A DNA stretch of 36,263 nucleotides from contig BFEA01000809.1 in NCBI GenBank assembly GCA_003427395.1, forward strand, positions 393,526 through 429,788, written 5' to 3'. Source of the stretch: Chara braunii. Taxonomy: Eukaryota; Streptophyta; Charophyceae; Charales; Characeae. Positions 11,658-20,536 of this stretch are shown one piece after another. The translations under genes and the position numbers were made by a program. The notes under the pieces were generated by a model, which did no database searches, was not told where the DNA came from, and worked only from the letters and a program-made list of their open reading frames with translations. Within the stretch, counting starts at the first letter, position 1, and each line of letters begins with the position of its first letter.

Positions 11658-12330
11658 AAAACGGACGGCAGTGGAATCTGGATGGTTATAAATCCGTTCA
11701 TGAGGTACGACTGGGTGAAGATAGCACACGAAGAAACGGCTGTCCATTTTGTCGTACGGATTACGGAGTCGGCCATCGACAAAAACGAATGGTAATGGCC
11801 CAACATTCGGGACAATGTGAAATTCATCGTCGCAAACTGTCAAGTCTGCGCTGCTGATAAGGCGATGATCCAGCCGCCAAGATCGATAGTACCAACGGTG
11901 GTTGAGCGGCCGTTCCAAAGGGTGAGTATGGATACTACCGATTTCGTGGTACCCCCTGGTCCTAATAGCTGTGAGTATTCAGTCCTGTTGGTATTTGTCG
12001 ACCTTTTTTCGAAATGGATCGAGGCCTATCCGTGTCGCATGCGGCAAGCCGCCGAAATTGCGCGGTATGTTAACCATTTTCTCGGGATGCACCAGGATAC
12101 GGAAGAAATCCTGACCCATAACGGGGCAGAATTCAGAGGGGAAGTATTTGAGGAACCTGGTCATACACGGTGTCGTTGTGCGGAATACCGCGCCCCATAT
12201 GTCACAATCCAATGGGCTAGTAGAAAACGCAAATAGGGTGATAAAGACAGCGCTGCGACGAAACGTCGCGACACGAGATCCGAGGCCCTGGCCCGATATC
12301 GTCGACCACATCCTAGCGGTCCATCACTGA
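11658..12330 (+). pseudogene. pol: Retrotransposon A integrase (zinc-binding and catalytic core), inactivated
   Basis: In the frame of the PHD segment, an H-x5-H pair (HEETAVH, about 11715-11735) and NCQVC (about 11833-11847) form the H2C2 zinc-binding domain; a TAA follows the W near 11792. The catalytic core carries its first Asp in VSMDTTDF (GAT 11931-11933). The second Asp position reads THNGAEF, with CAT at 12117-12119, so the catalytic Asp is replaced by His. A frameshift between about 12140 and 12190 moves to a frame reading SQSNGLVENANRVIKT, with the expected Glu at 12223-12225. Integrase inserts the cDNA into host chromosomes; this copy cannot. Confidence 0.85.
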
Positions 12331-12924
12331 ACGCCCCATGAATCGACGGGCCTGAGCCCCTTCCAATTAAGGACCAATAGCGTCGCTTGCGCTTCGATCC
12401 AAGCCTCCTTGACGAATCAACGCTCAACCGCCGGCCCACAAGGGCCACAACACGGGACAAGGCCAAGCGGCACTTAGAGTTAATGGAACGGTCCCTCCCC
12501 AGGCTATAGCCCGAAAACGCCAAAAAATGACCGAGTTGGCCCATGGCCGACAGGTCCGAAGCTACGAGGCCCGGAACGGGAACGCAGGTCCACCGCCCGA
12601 GTACAAATTGGGGGACATTGTGCCGGTATTAAATGTGCTCGCCAGGGTAAACTAGCGCCACGATTCTTCGGGCGATTCCGCGTGATTGAGCTCGGACCAA
12701 ACGGCGTGAACACCCTGAGGCTTGCGCCTGAGGTCTCCCGCAGCCGATCGGCTCGTCCGATCATCCGCCACGTGTCCTACCTTCGTCCCCTTCCTCCTTC
12801 CCCATCTTCGCCTTCATCCGATTCCTCCTCCGCCGCGGAAGAGGACGGTGATTGCTTATCGCCTGTCTCTCTGTCTCCTTCTCGTTCTCCTTCTGTTACG
12901 CCGTCCCCATCGCCATCGCCATGA
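12331..12924 (+). pseudogene. pol: Retrotransposon A integrase C-terminal region (GPF-like module) and acidic/Ser tail
   Basis: 12331-12640 is integrase-linker sequence with stops and shifts. From about 12650, the frame carrying the catalytic Glu reads LAPRFFGRFRVIELGPNG, then a strand-rich stretch ending RHVSYLRPL. This corresponds to the Ty3/gypsy GPY/F module. A tail rich in Ser, Pro, Asp and Glu follows, ending SPSRSPSVTPSPSPSP, with TGA at 12922-12924. No chromodomain is visible here. The stop overlaps the ATG of the next frame as ATGA at 12921-12924. Confidence 0.7.
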
Positions 12925-13402
12925 GTTTTCTTACGGAGCGAGCTCTCGACGATCCTCTGCTGGTGCCACGGTGTCACATCTCGGCGATCCGACAAGTTCA
13001 TCATGCACGGCTCAATCCGGACCTTCGGCGACTTGCGCAATTCTTCTGTACCTAGGGAGTGTACGCAGCCGCTGAGTTTCGCTTCGCAGGCAGTCCCCAG
13101 GCGGTTGTGTTGGCAGAGGCGGTAGCAGTTCATCGATGATCGGCTCCTGGAATCAGCCACGTGTCTACGGTGGTCGCTTCAGTGGCGACATCAGCACCAT
13201 CAGCCCGTTGCGGCATACAACTATCAAGACGTCGCTCCGGCTGTGGGCGCAGCAGTTGGCGTCGGAGTGCAATCGTTGGCTCACGCCCCACGGGAATGAC
13301 CTTTTTCCCACGGACGACGTCGACCTCGACGGTATCCGAACCTTCCAGCACGAGCCGGCGGTGGTGCTCTCGGAGCTCATCCCCTTCCCCCGTCCTCAAT
13401 GA
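12921..13402 (+). pseudogene. ORF3 of retrotransposon A, unknown function, frameshifted
   Basis: ATG at 12921 overlaps the pol stop (ATGA). The first segment (about 44 aa, starting MSFLTERALDDPLL) meets a TAG at 13053-13055, and the same frame stays sensible to 13136. Plausible protein then moves to other frames: one with VAAYNYQDVAPAV at about 13207-13290, then one with NDLFPTDDVDLDGIRTFQ at about 13300-13400 ending RPQ. That stop (13400-13402) overlaps the next ATG at 13399. I recognise no domain, membrane segment or signal peptide. The choice of frames is by protein-like composition and is uncertain. Confidence 0.4.
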
Positions 13403-14481
13403 ACCCATCCCCGATCTCCACTTTCGACCTCCCCTCCTTTCCCACCTTTTGGCAGTCCGGAGTCCATCCGCACCTCTCCTTTTGTCTAGAATCACTCGCT
13501 GTCCCCCTCCTTCATCCCCAGCAGTGGAGGCGCTGGCGAGAACACTTCGTCGAGCTGTCGGTGTGCCTGGTCGGAGTAAAGGTCACGTGGACGCGACACA
13601 GGGATCACCGCCAGTGGGCCAAGTACCTCGAGCTGCTTACCATCCAGGCGTGGCGAACGAAAACCGAGGGCGATCTGCTCGGATTCCTCTTCGGATCGGT
13701 ATGGCCCGATCATCGCCAACTGATCGTGCAGGAGCTAACGGTCCGCCTTGCGCAGCTAGCAGACAATCTCCCACTTGAGATCGTCTCGCAGAGCGACGAC
13801 AGCCCAGTCCCACACGTTCTCACGCGGACCTTGGCGCCATATCTCCAGTGGTCGTCGTGCTTGGAGGAACCGGTAAGCGGCCGCAACCTACAGTCACGGC
13901 GTGGCTATCTGGACCCGCACGAAATAGTCGATCTCGCCTTCTTTCAGGATCGGATGGCCTCCGAGAACGAGGAGGAAGAGATAGAACGAGAAGAAGAAAG
14001 CTCGGAAGAAGAAGAAGCCGAAGAAGAGGCCGACGAGGAAGAAACTCCCGAAGAGGGGAGTTACGGTGAGCAAAGCGAAGGCGAGCAAAGTGAGGAGGAG
14101 GAGGAAGAAGCACAAGGCGACGAAGAAGAAGAAGATCAGGAGGAGCTGGAAGAGTCGGAGTGGGAAGGATTCGAGGAGGAAGTGCGCGACGAGGCTCGGG
14201 TGCAGGCCCAGGCGCAGAAGAGGGAAGAGATCGCGGCCGGAAAGCGACAGTTGGAGTTCTCCAACGCAGCCGGTGAGCCGCGCACCGACAATCCGGCCCG
14301 AGATCCGGAGCCACCTAAGCCCGAGGATGGAGAGACAGCTGCCGAGACTTTGGCCGCACCGACAAGGCAGCGACGAAGCCGATCCCCCTCCCCCTCCGCC
14401 ACTAACCGCCCACCAACTCGTCCACGTACCGATGCGGGGCATCGGGCTTCGTCCCCAGTCGTTATCCCGCCGTCCCCTTGA
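13399..14481 (+). CDS. ORF4 of retrotransposon A: 360-aa protein with Trp-rich head and very acidic middle
   Basis: An intact 360-codon frame on the element's strand after integrase. Residues about 15-185 look globular and helical, with many Trp (WRRWREHF, TWTRHRDHRQWAKYLELL, FLFGSVWPDHRQ). Residues about 188-270 are an extreme Glu run with Asp and Ser. The rest is Pro/Arg/Ser-rich with RQRRSRSPSPS, resembling disordered RS-like tails. There is no transmembrane helix or signal peptide, so it is not envelope-like. The ATG overlaps an upstream stop as ATGA (13399-13402). It is the only long unbroken frame in this half of the element. Function unknown; nucleic-acid or histone-mimicking interactions are a guess from charge. 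Confidence 0.6.
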   Translation: MNPSPISTFDLPSFPTFWQSGVHPHLSFCLESLAVPLLHPQQWRRWREHFVELSVCLVGVKVTWTRHRDHRQWAKYLELLTIQAWRTKTEGDLLGFLFGSVWPDHRQLIVQELTVRLAQLADNLPLEIVSQSDDSPVPHVLTRTLAPYLQWSSCLEEPVSGRNLQSRRGYLDPHEIVDLAFFQDRMASENEEEEIEREEESSEEEEAEEEADEEETPEEGSYGEQSEGEQSEEEEEEAQGDEEEEDQEELEESEWEGFEEEVRDEARVQAQAQKREEIAAGKRQLEFSNAAGEPRTDNPARDPEPPKPEDGETAAETLAAPTRQRRSRSPSPSATNRPPTRPRTDAGHRASSPVVIPPSP

Positions 14482-14671
14482 CCACATCTCTTTCCGCTAG
14501 ATTTCTACTCGCGTCACCTTCCCTGACAATCCCTTCCCCATCGATACCTTCCGCTTTTTCTACACTACCCGCCTCGCTGTCACTGTTCATCCCCACCCTT
14601 CCACCCAATGCACCCTCCCTATCTTCTGCCTCCATATCCTTTTCCTTAGTGTCGCATGGCGAGGCCACAAT

Positions 14672-14959
14672 ATGATTGAGGTTTACTGCATGATTACGGG
14701 GACTATCCCCGCATGCGAGAACCATGATCACTTCTGCGCGGCCTTTTTCCGAACCTTTACCACCCTCTACCCCGACTACCTCGCGTCCCTCCCCCACACA
14801 GCCAACCGATTCCCCCGCTTTCACCGGATCGTTCGCTATCAGGAACTTCCGGAGATGGTGGCCGGAATGGAGAGCTTCCTTCCCCCGCTAGCTATCAACC
14901 CTTCCCCTCGCCATCCCTCCATGTACCGTCTCCCTTTTCCCCTCCCCGGCGCTCGCTGA
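14672..14959 (+). CDS. ORF5, small hypothetical protein at the 3' end of retrotransposon A
   Basis: A 95-aa frame with an ATG at 14672 and balanced composition (CENHDHFCAAFFRTF, TLYPDYLASLP, FHRIVRYQELPEMVAGM). It ends TGA at 14957-14959. The ATG is part of another ATGA overlap, with a Pro/Ser-rich frame (about 14478-14675) that could be a frameshifted continuation of ORF4's tail. No domain is recognised. It may be a fragment of a longer ORF4-type protein rather than a separate gene. Confidence 0.35.
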   Translation: MIEVYCMITGTIPACENHDHFCAAFFRTFTTLYPDYLASLPHTANRFPRFHRIVRYQELPEMVAGMESFLPPLAINPSPRHPSMYRLPFPLPGAR

Positions 14960-15453
14960 TGTAGGACTGATGGGCACACGTCATGACAACGACGCGTGTA
15001 ATCCCCTCCTTGGATTGACAATGGCCCTCCCTAAGGAATTAGTAGTAGAGCTGTGTTGCCACGATTGGACGACGTCCACACTCCTTCGAATGGTAAGTGG
15101 CATAGAAAGAAGAGCTCCGCGTGTCGATCGATTAGAGAGATTGGCAGACCAGCGACCCCGCCGCCGCTGAGGGGGTAGGGTCGGGGTTCCAAACCCCAAT
15201 CCGCAAGCCCCACCCCCAACCCTTTCTCCTCTCAGCGGCGGCAGGCTGTGGCAGAGTGCGGCCTCACGGCCACTGTGACAGGGGATTCATGGATGAGGCC
15301 TAGGCATTCCCTGTCACACGCTACCCCAGTGCTTCCTCTAATGCCCCAGCTCATCAGCTTGCAGCAGTGTCCACAAGGCAGCTAGCACGATTTGAACATA
15401 TTTGTAACAACATTGCCGACTTTAAAGTTGCGGTGACTTCCCTTACACGATGA
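14960..15453. other. Non-coding stretch with two perfect inverted repeats
   Basis: GCCGCCGCTGAG at 15160-15171 pairs with its complement at 15231-15242. TGTGACAGGG at 15274-15283 pairs with CCCTGTCACA at 15309-15318. A G-rich purine tract (about 15168-15186) could be the polypurine tract of retrotransposon A, but no LTR follows. No gene seen. Confidence 0.5.
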
Positions 15454-16077
15454 ATGCGTATTAGAGGTCATCCCCCCAGTGTCCTTGCTAGAGGCTGGAC
15501 TGCATATGTGCACGGCCGGCAGCGCCGGCTATCTACTCACGTTACACCACTTTCAAACTGGTTTCACCGGATGGTACGCTGGGCAATTTCTCACTCACTC
15601 CCAGATGATAATTTCGTGTGCAGGTCTTCCGCACAACCAATAGGCTATGTCCCGCAGCCAAACACTGATTTTGACCATTGGCAACATCAGCCCTCCACAC
15701 AACCAAACATGATGGACCCGCCCTCTCCTATTATTCCTGCCGAAATGCCAAACACCAATGTGGATACTCCAACCTGACAGGAGACCAGACTAGTCACAAA
15801 AAAATTGGCCGAAATGGCTGCAAGGGAGGAGGGTCAGCATCCTACCAATATGGCGGCGGTACCTGAAAGTATACCGCTTCCACCGCCGCCACCGCCACCA
15901 CCACCGCCATCATCATCTCCACCACCGCCACCTCCTCGTCCACCACCACCCCCAGCACGTCCAACACCACCACGGCTGCCGCCGTCGCTACCAACATCAT
16001 CTTCATCACCGTCACAGCCATCATTGTCAACACTCGTGATCGAAGGGTGGACGCGTTTGTCGAGTTCAAGTTTTAGC
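15454..16077 (+). pseudogene. Proline-rich open frame, unknown
   Basis: One frame runs from ATG 15454 with a single TGA at 15775-15777 and continues open on the far side into a polyproline stretch. The N-terminal 107 aa have mixed composition (WFHRMVRWAISHSLPDDNF) and become Pro/Asn-rich. The second part (from about 15805) begins with an Ala/Glu/Lys stretch, then long Pro runs from a CCA/CCG-rich minisatellite at about 15879-16020. Its end is disrupted by the transposon at 16078. It could be a broken exon or transposon ORF, or a chance frame in low-complexity DNA. Confidence 0.3.
15879..16020. repeat. CCA/CCG/TCA trinucleotide-rich tract
   Basis: An imperfect (CCR)n/(TCA)n run with minus-strand complement TGG/CGG. 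It encodes polyproline in one + frame and accounts for other low-complexity frames in the region. Confidence 0.75.
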
Positions 16078-16606
16078 CATGCCTACGCCGGACCCGGACC
16101 CGGACATTTCCAGACATTTCCGGATATTTCCGGACATGGAACCGTACCCGTGTCCGGTAGTTCCGGACGTCCAGAATTCCGCACATTTCCGGACCTCCAG
16201 ACATGGGGGGATCCGGACGGTCTAGAAATGTCCGGACCATTAAAAAAAATTAAAAATAAAGGTCCGGAAATGTCCGGACCATTAAAAAATAATAATAATA
16301 AAAACAAATCTGAAGAAAAAAGTATGTTATGCAGAATAACAATGCAAATCACTTTTGCCTCAGAGTCATGTCAGAATTCCTAATCAAACTTGAGTTAAAA
16401 GTCAAAACCTACAAAAAGAGCTTGAAAAAAGACTTTAAAAACTAATACAAGGTAATGAATTATTAATAATTGAAAAATTGGGGTTGTCTAATAAATAATT
16501 ATAGAGAGAGGGCGTCCTTAGACACTCCTTGGGGACGTGAAATCCACAAGATCGCGCTCGTTCCACCTGTCCTTGGGGACGAAATTGAAAAAGAAATGTG
16601 AAAACA

Positions 16607-16628
16607 CCACAAGGAAAATTCCTTGTGG
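16607..16628. repeat. Subterminal hairpin, left copy
   Basis: CCACAAGGA and TCCTTGTGG form a 9-bp perfect stem around a 4-nt loop. An identical 22-nt copy is at 18847-18868 near the other end of the nested transposon. Paired subterminal palindromes of this kind could be transposase-binding sites. Confidence 0.7.
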
Positions 16629-16805
16629 CATCCTCGTGGCCCCAGCCAAAATTTCCTTATCCCCAAGCAACCTCGTGAGGTCCCTTCGAGCTCAAGGAAC
16701 CGTGATTCACGGAGTGGCGAAGACATGTGTTGACGGAGAGTTTCATTTCTTGGGTGGTCCAGATGTGGTCCAGCGGCGTTAGCACGGACATCCCCACCCT
16801 CCAAC

Positions 16806-16980
16806 GTCTGCGTAGTCCCCCAGCGGCCCCCAACGGCTACTATTGGCCGTGGGCCTCCAGCGGGTGGCGTCATCCTTTCGTTCGGCGTCATGCGGTCTCC
16901 CGCGCTCAAAGAATGTCTGCGTAGTCCCCCAACGACCCTGAACGGCTACTATTGGCGGTGGGCCTCCATCGGGTGGCGTC
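16806..16980. repeat. Diverged tandem duplication, period 109 bp
   Basis: A segment beginning GTCTGCGTAGTCCCCCA at 16806-16871 recurs at 16915-16980 with scattered substitutions. Both copies share an ACGGCTACTATTGGC core and a CGGGTGGCGTC end. It lies inside the nested TIR element. Confidence 0.75.
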
Positions 16981-17139
16981 GTCGTTTTCGGCCAGCATCA
17001 ACGGTCGGGAAAATATTTTTTTCCCAGCGGCGCCTTCAGTCCGTACACAGACGAGGTTTCTGCACTAGCGTCGTATTCCCACGCATGTTGTCACGTGCTG
17101 CACGTCCGACAAGACTCCTTCCTTCTCCGCCGTCGTGTG

Positions 17140-17577
17140 CTAGACGTCCGACAACAGAAATGGCATTGCTGCCCTCCCCACCATGCAGTTCATGACCACC
17201 TGTACCGCAGGCTCCCTCTGCTGCTCCTTGTCGCTGTGCTGCTTCTGGTGGTCCCTCTGCTGCTCCTCGACGATGTGCTGCTTCTCGTTGAAGTAGTCAT
17301 ACGTGGCGTCGTCGCATTGTTGAAGGTCTTCCCACGTTCCCCACGTCCTGCATTTGATCCACCACCTCGGTGTCGCCAGTGGAATGACGCCGCGACCCAA
17401 TGTGTAGCACAGCTCGATGACAGCCTCGGAGGTTGCCACGTAGTCGGGGCCATCATCCGCAGCTTGCATCAGCGTCCTCCTCCCACGCGTGCGCAACTGC
17501 TCCATTCGTCCAACACCCTCTCCTGATGACAACGCAACTGCTCCTTCATTCGTCCCAGCACCCTCTCCTGCTGACAA
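17140..17577 (-). pseudogene. Possible Harbinger-like transposase N-terminal fragment
   Basis: A 145-aa minus-strand frame inside the nested TIR element. Residues about 70-100 read RWWIKCRTWGTWEDLQQCDDATYDYF. This resembles the Trp-rich segment that I associate from memory with PIF/Harbinger-type transposases of plant-lineage genomes. The C-terminal third is Gln/Glu/His low-complexity (KQHIVEEQQRDHQKQHS), so the frame has probably degenerated before the DDE domain. The rest of a transposase could lie in other frames or in the 17790-18405 gap. Without a search, the family call is tentative. Confidence 0.3.
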
Positions 17578-17789
17578 CGAAGAACAACGGTTGACATGGC
17601 CGCCGCCACGGCTGCCCGCTCAAGCGGTGTCAACAGCGCACGTCCGCCCTCTCAGCCGCCCTCCATCGTCACCACCTCCACAGGGATGACGTATCCTATT
17701 GGATATTCACCTTTCTTTCATGATGAAAACAAAATTCTGAATCTTCTCATTCTGTAGATAAAAGTTTGCTCAAGCAAGTATTCAATCAA

Positions 17790-18405
17790 NNNNNNNNNNN
17801 NNNNNNNNNNNNNNNNNNNNNNNNNNNNNNNNNNNNNNNNNNNNNNNNNNNNNNNNNNNNNNNNNNNNNNNNNNNNNNNNNNNNNNNNNNNNNNNNNNNN
17901 NNNNNNNNNNNNNNNNNNNNNNNNNNNNNNNNNNNNNNNNNNNNNNNNNNNNNNNNNNNNNNNNNNNNNNNNNNNNNNNNNNNNNNNNNNNNNNNNNNNN
18001 NNNNNNNNNNNNNNNNNNNNNNNNNNNNNNNNNNNNNNNNNNNNNNNNNNNNNNNNNNNNNNNNNNNNNNNNNNNNNNNNNNNNNNNNNNNNNNNNNNNN
18101 NNNNNNNNNNNNNNNNNNNNNNNNNNNNNNNNNNNNNNNNNNNNNNNNNNNNNNNNNNNNNNNNNNNNNNNNNNNNNNNNNNNNNNNNNNNNNNNNNNNN
18201 NNNNNNNNNNNNNNNNNNNNNNNNNNNNNNNNNNNNNNNNNNNNNNNNNNNNNNNNNNNNNNNNNNNNNNNNNNNNNNNNNNNNNNNNNNNNNNNNNNNN
18301 NNNNNNNNNNNNNNNNNNNNNNNNNNNNNNNNNNNNNNNNNNNNNNNNNNNNNNNNNNNNNNNNNNNNNNNNNNNNNNNNNNNNNNNNNNNNNNNNNNNN
18401 NNNNN
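17790..18405. other. Assembly gap (616 Ns)
   Basis: Unknown sequence inside the nested TIR element. Frames reported across it are meaningless. The sequence just right of it (18406-18605) has a short open frame of mixed composition without a recognised domain. Confidence 1.
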
Positions 18406-19151
18406 CCCTGGCGGAACAGCGTGTGACGGTGCGGACGATGTGGAGGAGAAGTTCGACGGTGATGGACGCACCCGGTGCACGCACGTACATTGACCTGGAG
18501 GTGGGCGGAAGGGATGCCGCCGCTAAGGCCGATTCAGCCCTGCACCGTATGCGCACTGCAAGCCGAACATCGTCTTTGTCACCACAGCCGTACTTCAAAT
18601 TTTGAATTTCAAACGCAGAGGTCCCCCCTTTTTATTTTATTTTTTGTGGCCTGCCTCATGCCCTTTTCTGCCGGACGTCGCTGGACCATGTCGTCTCCAC
18701 ACGGACACCGAACACTGGACCACGGACACCCCCGCCCGCGGCAGCGTATTTTCGTATGAAAATGGCCGCGGGCAGGCCACAAGGAAACGTCCTCGGGGGA
18801 CGTCCCCAAGGATGTGTAGAACGATGCCGCAAAATTCCCTTATGAGCCACAAGGAAAATTCCTTGTGGCTTCCTTGTGGCTCAAGGAACTCGTAAGGAGT
18901 GTCTAACGACGCCCAGAGAGCATGTCCGGAATCCCAAAAAAAGCATAAACGGGCCTGAAAAACCCCCAAAACAATTTTGGGGGCTTGGCTCCTCAATGGG
19001 GAAGGGTCCTGGACCGTTTTTTTTTTTGTTTTTTTTTTTTCCTCGAAATTTGGCAGATCCTGACTTTCCAAACCGGACGTCTGGAGTCCGGACTGAATTC
19101 AGACCGTCTGGACGGCGGTCCGGACTTTCGGATCGTAGCCATGGTTTTAAC

Positions 19152-20532
19152 ATTCTGTGGGTCAAATTACTTCATTTCTTCTGGAGATTGCTAAATCCAT
19201 CTCGGGTTATATTCTCACCCGCCTCTGCGAATGGAGGACTTTGTTGTCTTTCCCTTGAGGTCTTTCATGTTCAATGTATGGAATGACCCTGCTCTTTTCG
19301 AGTTTGGTCAAGAGTCTTTCATGGGTCAGGTATGTCCCTATCATGTGGTACAGGCTCCTGAGTTTGGGACCACTGGATACATGCATACTTGTTAGATACC
19401 TTACATTTCTCGTTTTCCGGGACGAAGAAAGGATCAAATAAGTGGTATGCTTCTAGCCATCACCATGACTGCGTCTCAGCGGGATTGGATCTTTATTGGG
19501 AACCTCACTCCCTATCTGAATAAATGATTGGTCGGAATTGTTTCTTTGTCATAAGTCGAATGCATGCTGATCTTTTATTTACTTCTTTGTCTTTTATTCT
19601 CTTTCTTTCTTTCTCTTTTTCTTGTTCTTTATTCTCCATAGCATTCAACGTTGTGCACACTTACTAGACCTTACTCTTTCATTGTTCATCTTTGAAGCGG
19701 AGGGGCAAGGGATCTAATAAGGTACACACTTGCCCTCAACTGCCATGGTTATATTTCTCTGCGTTTTTCGATGTGCAATCAGACTCGCTTTCTTCTTCAC
19801 ATACATGCAAACAGATGTCAATCCACGCTGGCGCTGTGCGCCCACACAAAGCTCAGAGATATTCAAGTAGAGAACACAGTTTGGATACAAACTCGCTTCC
19901 ACTGGCTATGGCGCCTGAGCGCTCACACATCCTCTGTCCAACACTGTATTCACTCACCCGTTTACACGCACTCGACTCTGGATCTCCCTGGATATCCCAC
20001 GCACACCAACTCAGTACAAAACACACACACACACGCTGAACTCTGCCTCTAACTACAGCGGCTATGGATGAACTATCTCCCTTCAGCCCACTTCAACCAT
20101 GGGCTTCTGCAGACCACCTTGCACAAGACGCCTGGACAGCGCTTCCGCATGGCTCCCGCAGGAATGAATGAATGGCTGGACGCTGCCTCTTGATTTATAC
20201 TTCTGTAAGTTGCTGGTCTGCCCTTTTCCACCGGCTAGGCTGGCTGAGGCTTGGGCCACTGAGTAGCATCAGACAATCAGGTCTTGGGTTTACAGGCTCC
20301 TTAGCAATTTTAGCTGTTCATAAGATTTGTGGTTTTACTCGTTAGGCCCTCTGAATCTAGTTACGTATAAATGTGTGGTTCTTCTTATTCGCCCCTCGGG
20401 TTGTTTCATTAGCAGCTGGCTCAATATGTTCTCAGAGTTTTTCAACCAAACCCGGGTAATGGCCCTGTTTTTTTTAATGCTCGTATAGGATGCTGTGCGC
20501 GGTTCCCAACACGTGCCGCTCCCCACGAATAG
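19152..20532. other. Unassigned DNA, no gene seen
   Basis: There are CT-rich runs (about 19595-19640), a short (CA)n at about 20020-20035 and short open frames without recognisable sequence. The frame at 19692-20039 is His/Ser-rich low-complexity. Retrotransposon B begins at its right edge. Confidence 0.5.
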
Positions 20533-20536
20533 ATTG

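Larger units (their letters stand above)
6347..14959 (+). mobile_element. Retrotransposon A: Ty3/gypsy internal region, degenerate, with extra 3' ORFs
   Basis: The order PBS, gag, CCHC knuckle, protease (DSGA), RT (YMDD), RNase H, integrase (H2C2, DDE fold, C-terminal GPF-like module) is Ty3/gypsy. Two things are unusual: a PHD-type zinc finger between RNase H and integrase, and further ORFs after integrase (12921-14959). At least four frameshifts, several stop codons and a lost integrase Asp show that this copy is not autonomous. No 3' LTR or convincing polypurine tract was located, so the 3' limit given is simply the last plausible ORF. Confidence 0.85.
16510..18914. mobile_element. Nested TIR DNA transposon, about 2.4 kb, partly unsequenced
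   Basis: A 21-bp inverted repeat with one mismatch, beginning GGGCGTC and ending AGACACTCCTT, lies at 16510-16530 and 18894-18914. Flanks are AGA on both sides (16507-16509 and 18915-18917), extendable to AGAGA, so the target duplication is 3 or 5 bp. The subterminal regions share CCTTGGGGACG-type and ACAAGGAAAATT-type motifs. A GGG-starting TIR with a 3-bp duplication suits PIF/Harbinger, though AGA is not its usual TWA target. A 616-nt gap sits inside. Confidence 0.6.
16078..19143. mobile_element. Outer hAT-like TIR element, TCCGGA-rich, interrupted by a second element
   Basis: Ends CATGCCTACG (16078-16087) and CGTAGCCATG (19134-19143) are inverted repeats matching at 9 of 10 positions. 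They are flanked by 8-bp direct repeats GTTTTAGC (16070-16077) and GTTTTAAC (19144-19151), one mismatch. Subterminal zones at both ends (16088-16285 and 18921-19135) are packed with TCCGGA palindromes and (C/A)TTTCCGGA units. Without the nested element (16510-18914) it would be about 660 bp and non-coding, so non-autonomous. The 8-bp duplication points to hAT; the superfamily is inferred. Confidence 0.6.

Noticed and set aside
13161-13778. 205-aa Ser/Arg-rich + frame
   Set aside because: It is the shifted reading of ORF3/ORF4 DNA; composition typical of a non-coding frame in GC-rich coding DNA.
13820-14487. Leu/Phe- and Pro/Arg-rich minus-strand frames over ORF4, one looking membrane-like
   Set aside because: They are the antisense of the GAA/GAG acidic tract, which reads as Phe/Leu/Ser runs; not real membrane proteins.
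12921-14959. Envelope gene of an endogenous-retrovirus-like element
   Set aside because: No signal peptide, transmembrane helix or cleavage motif in ORF3, ORF4 or ORF5.
17766-18605. Frames of 230-280 aa spanning the gap
   Set aside because: They consist almost wholly of unknown residues.
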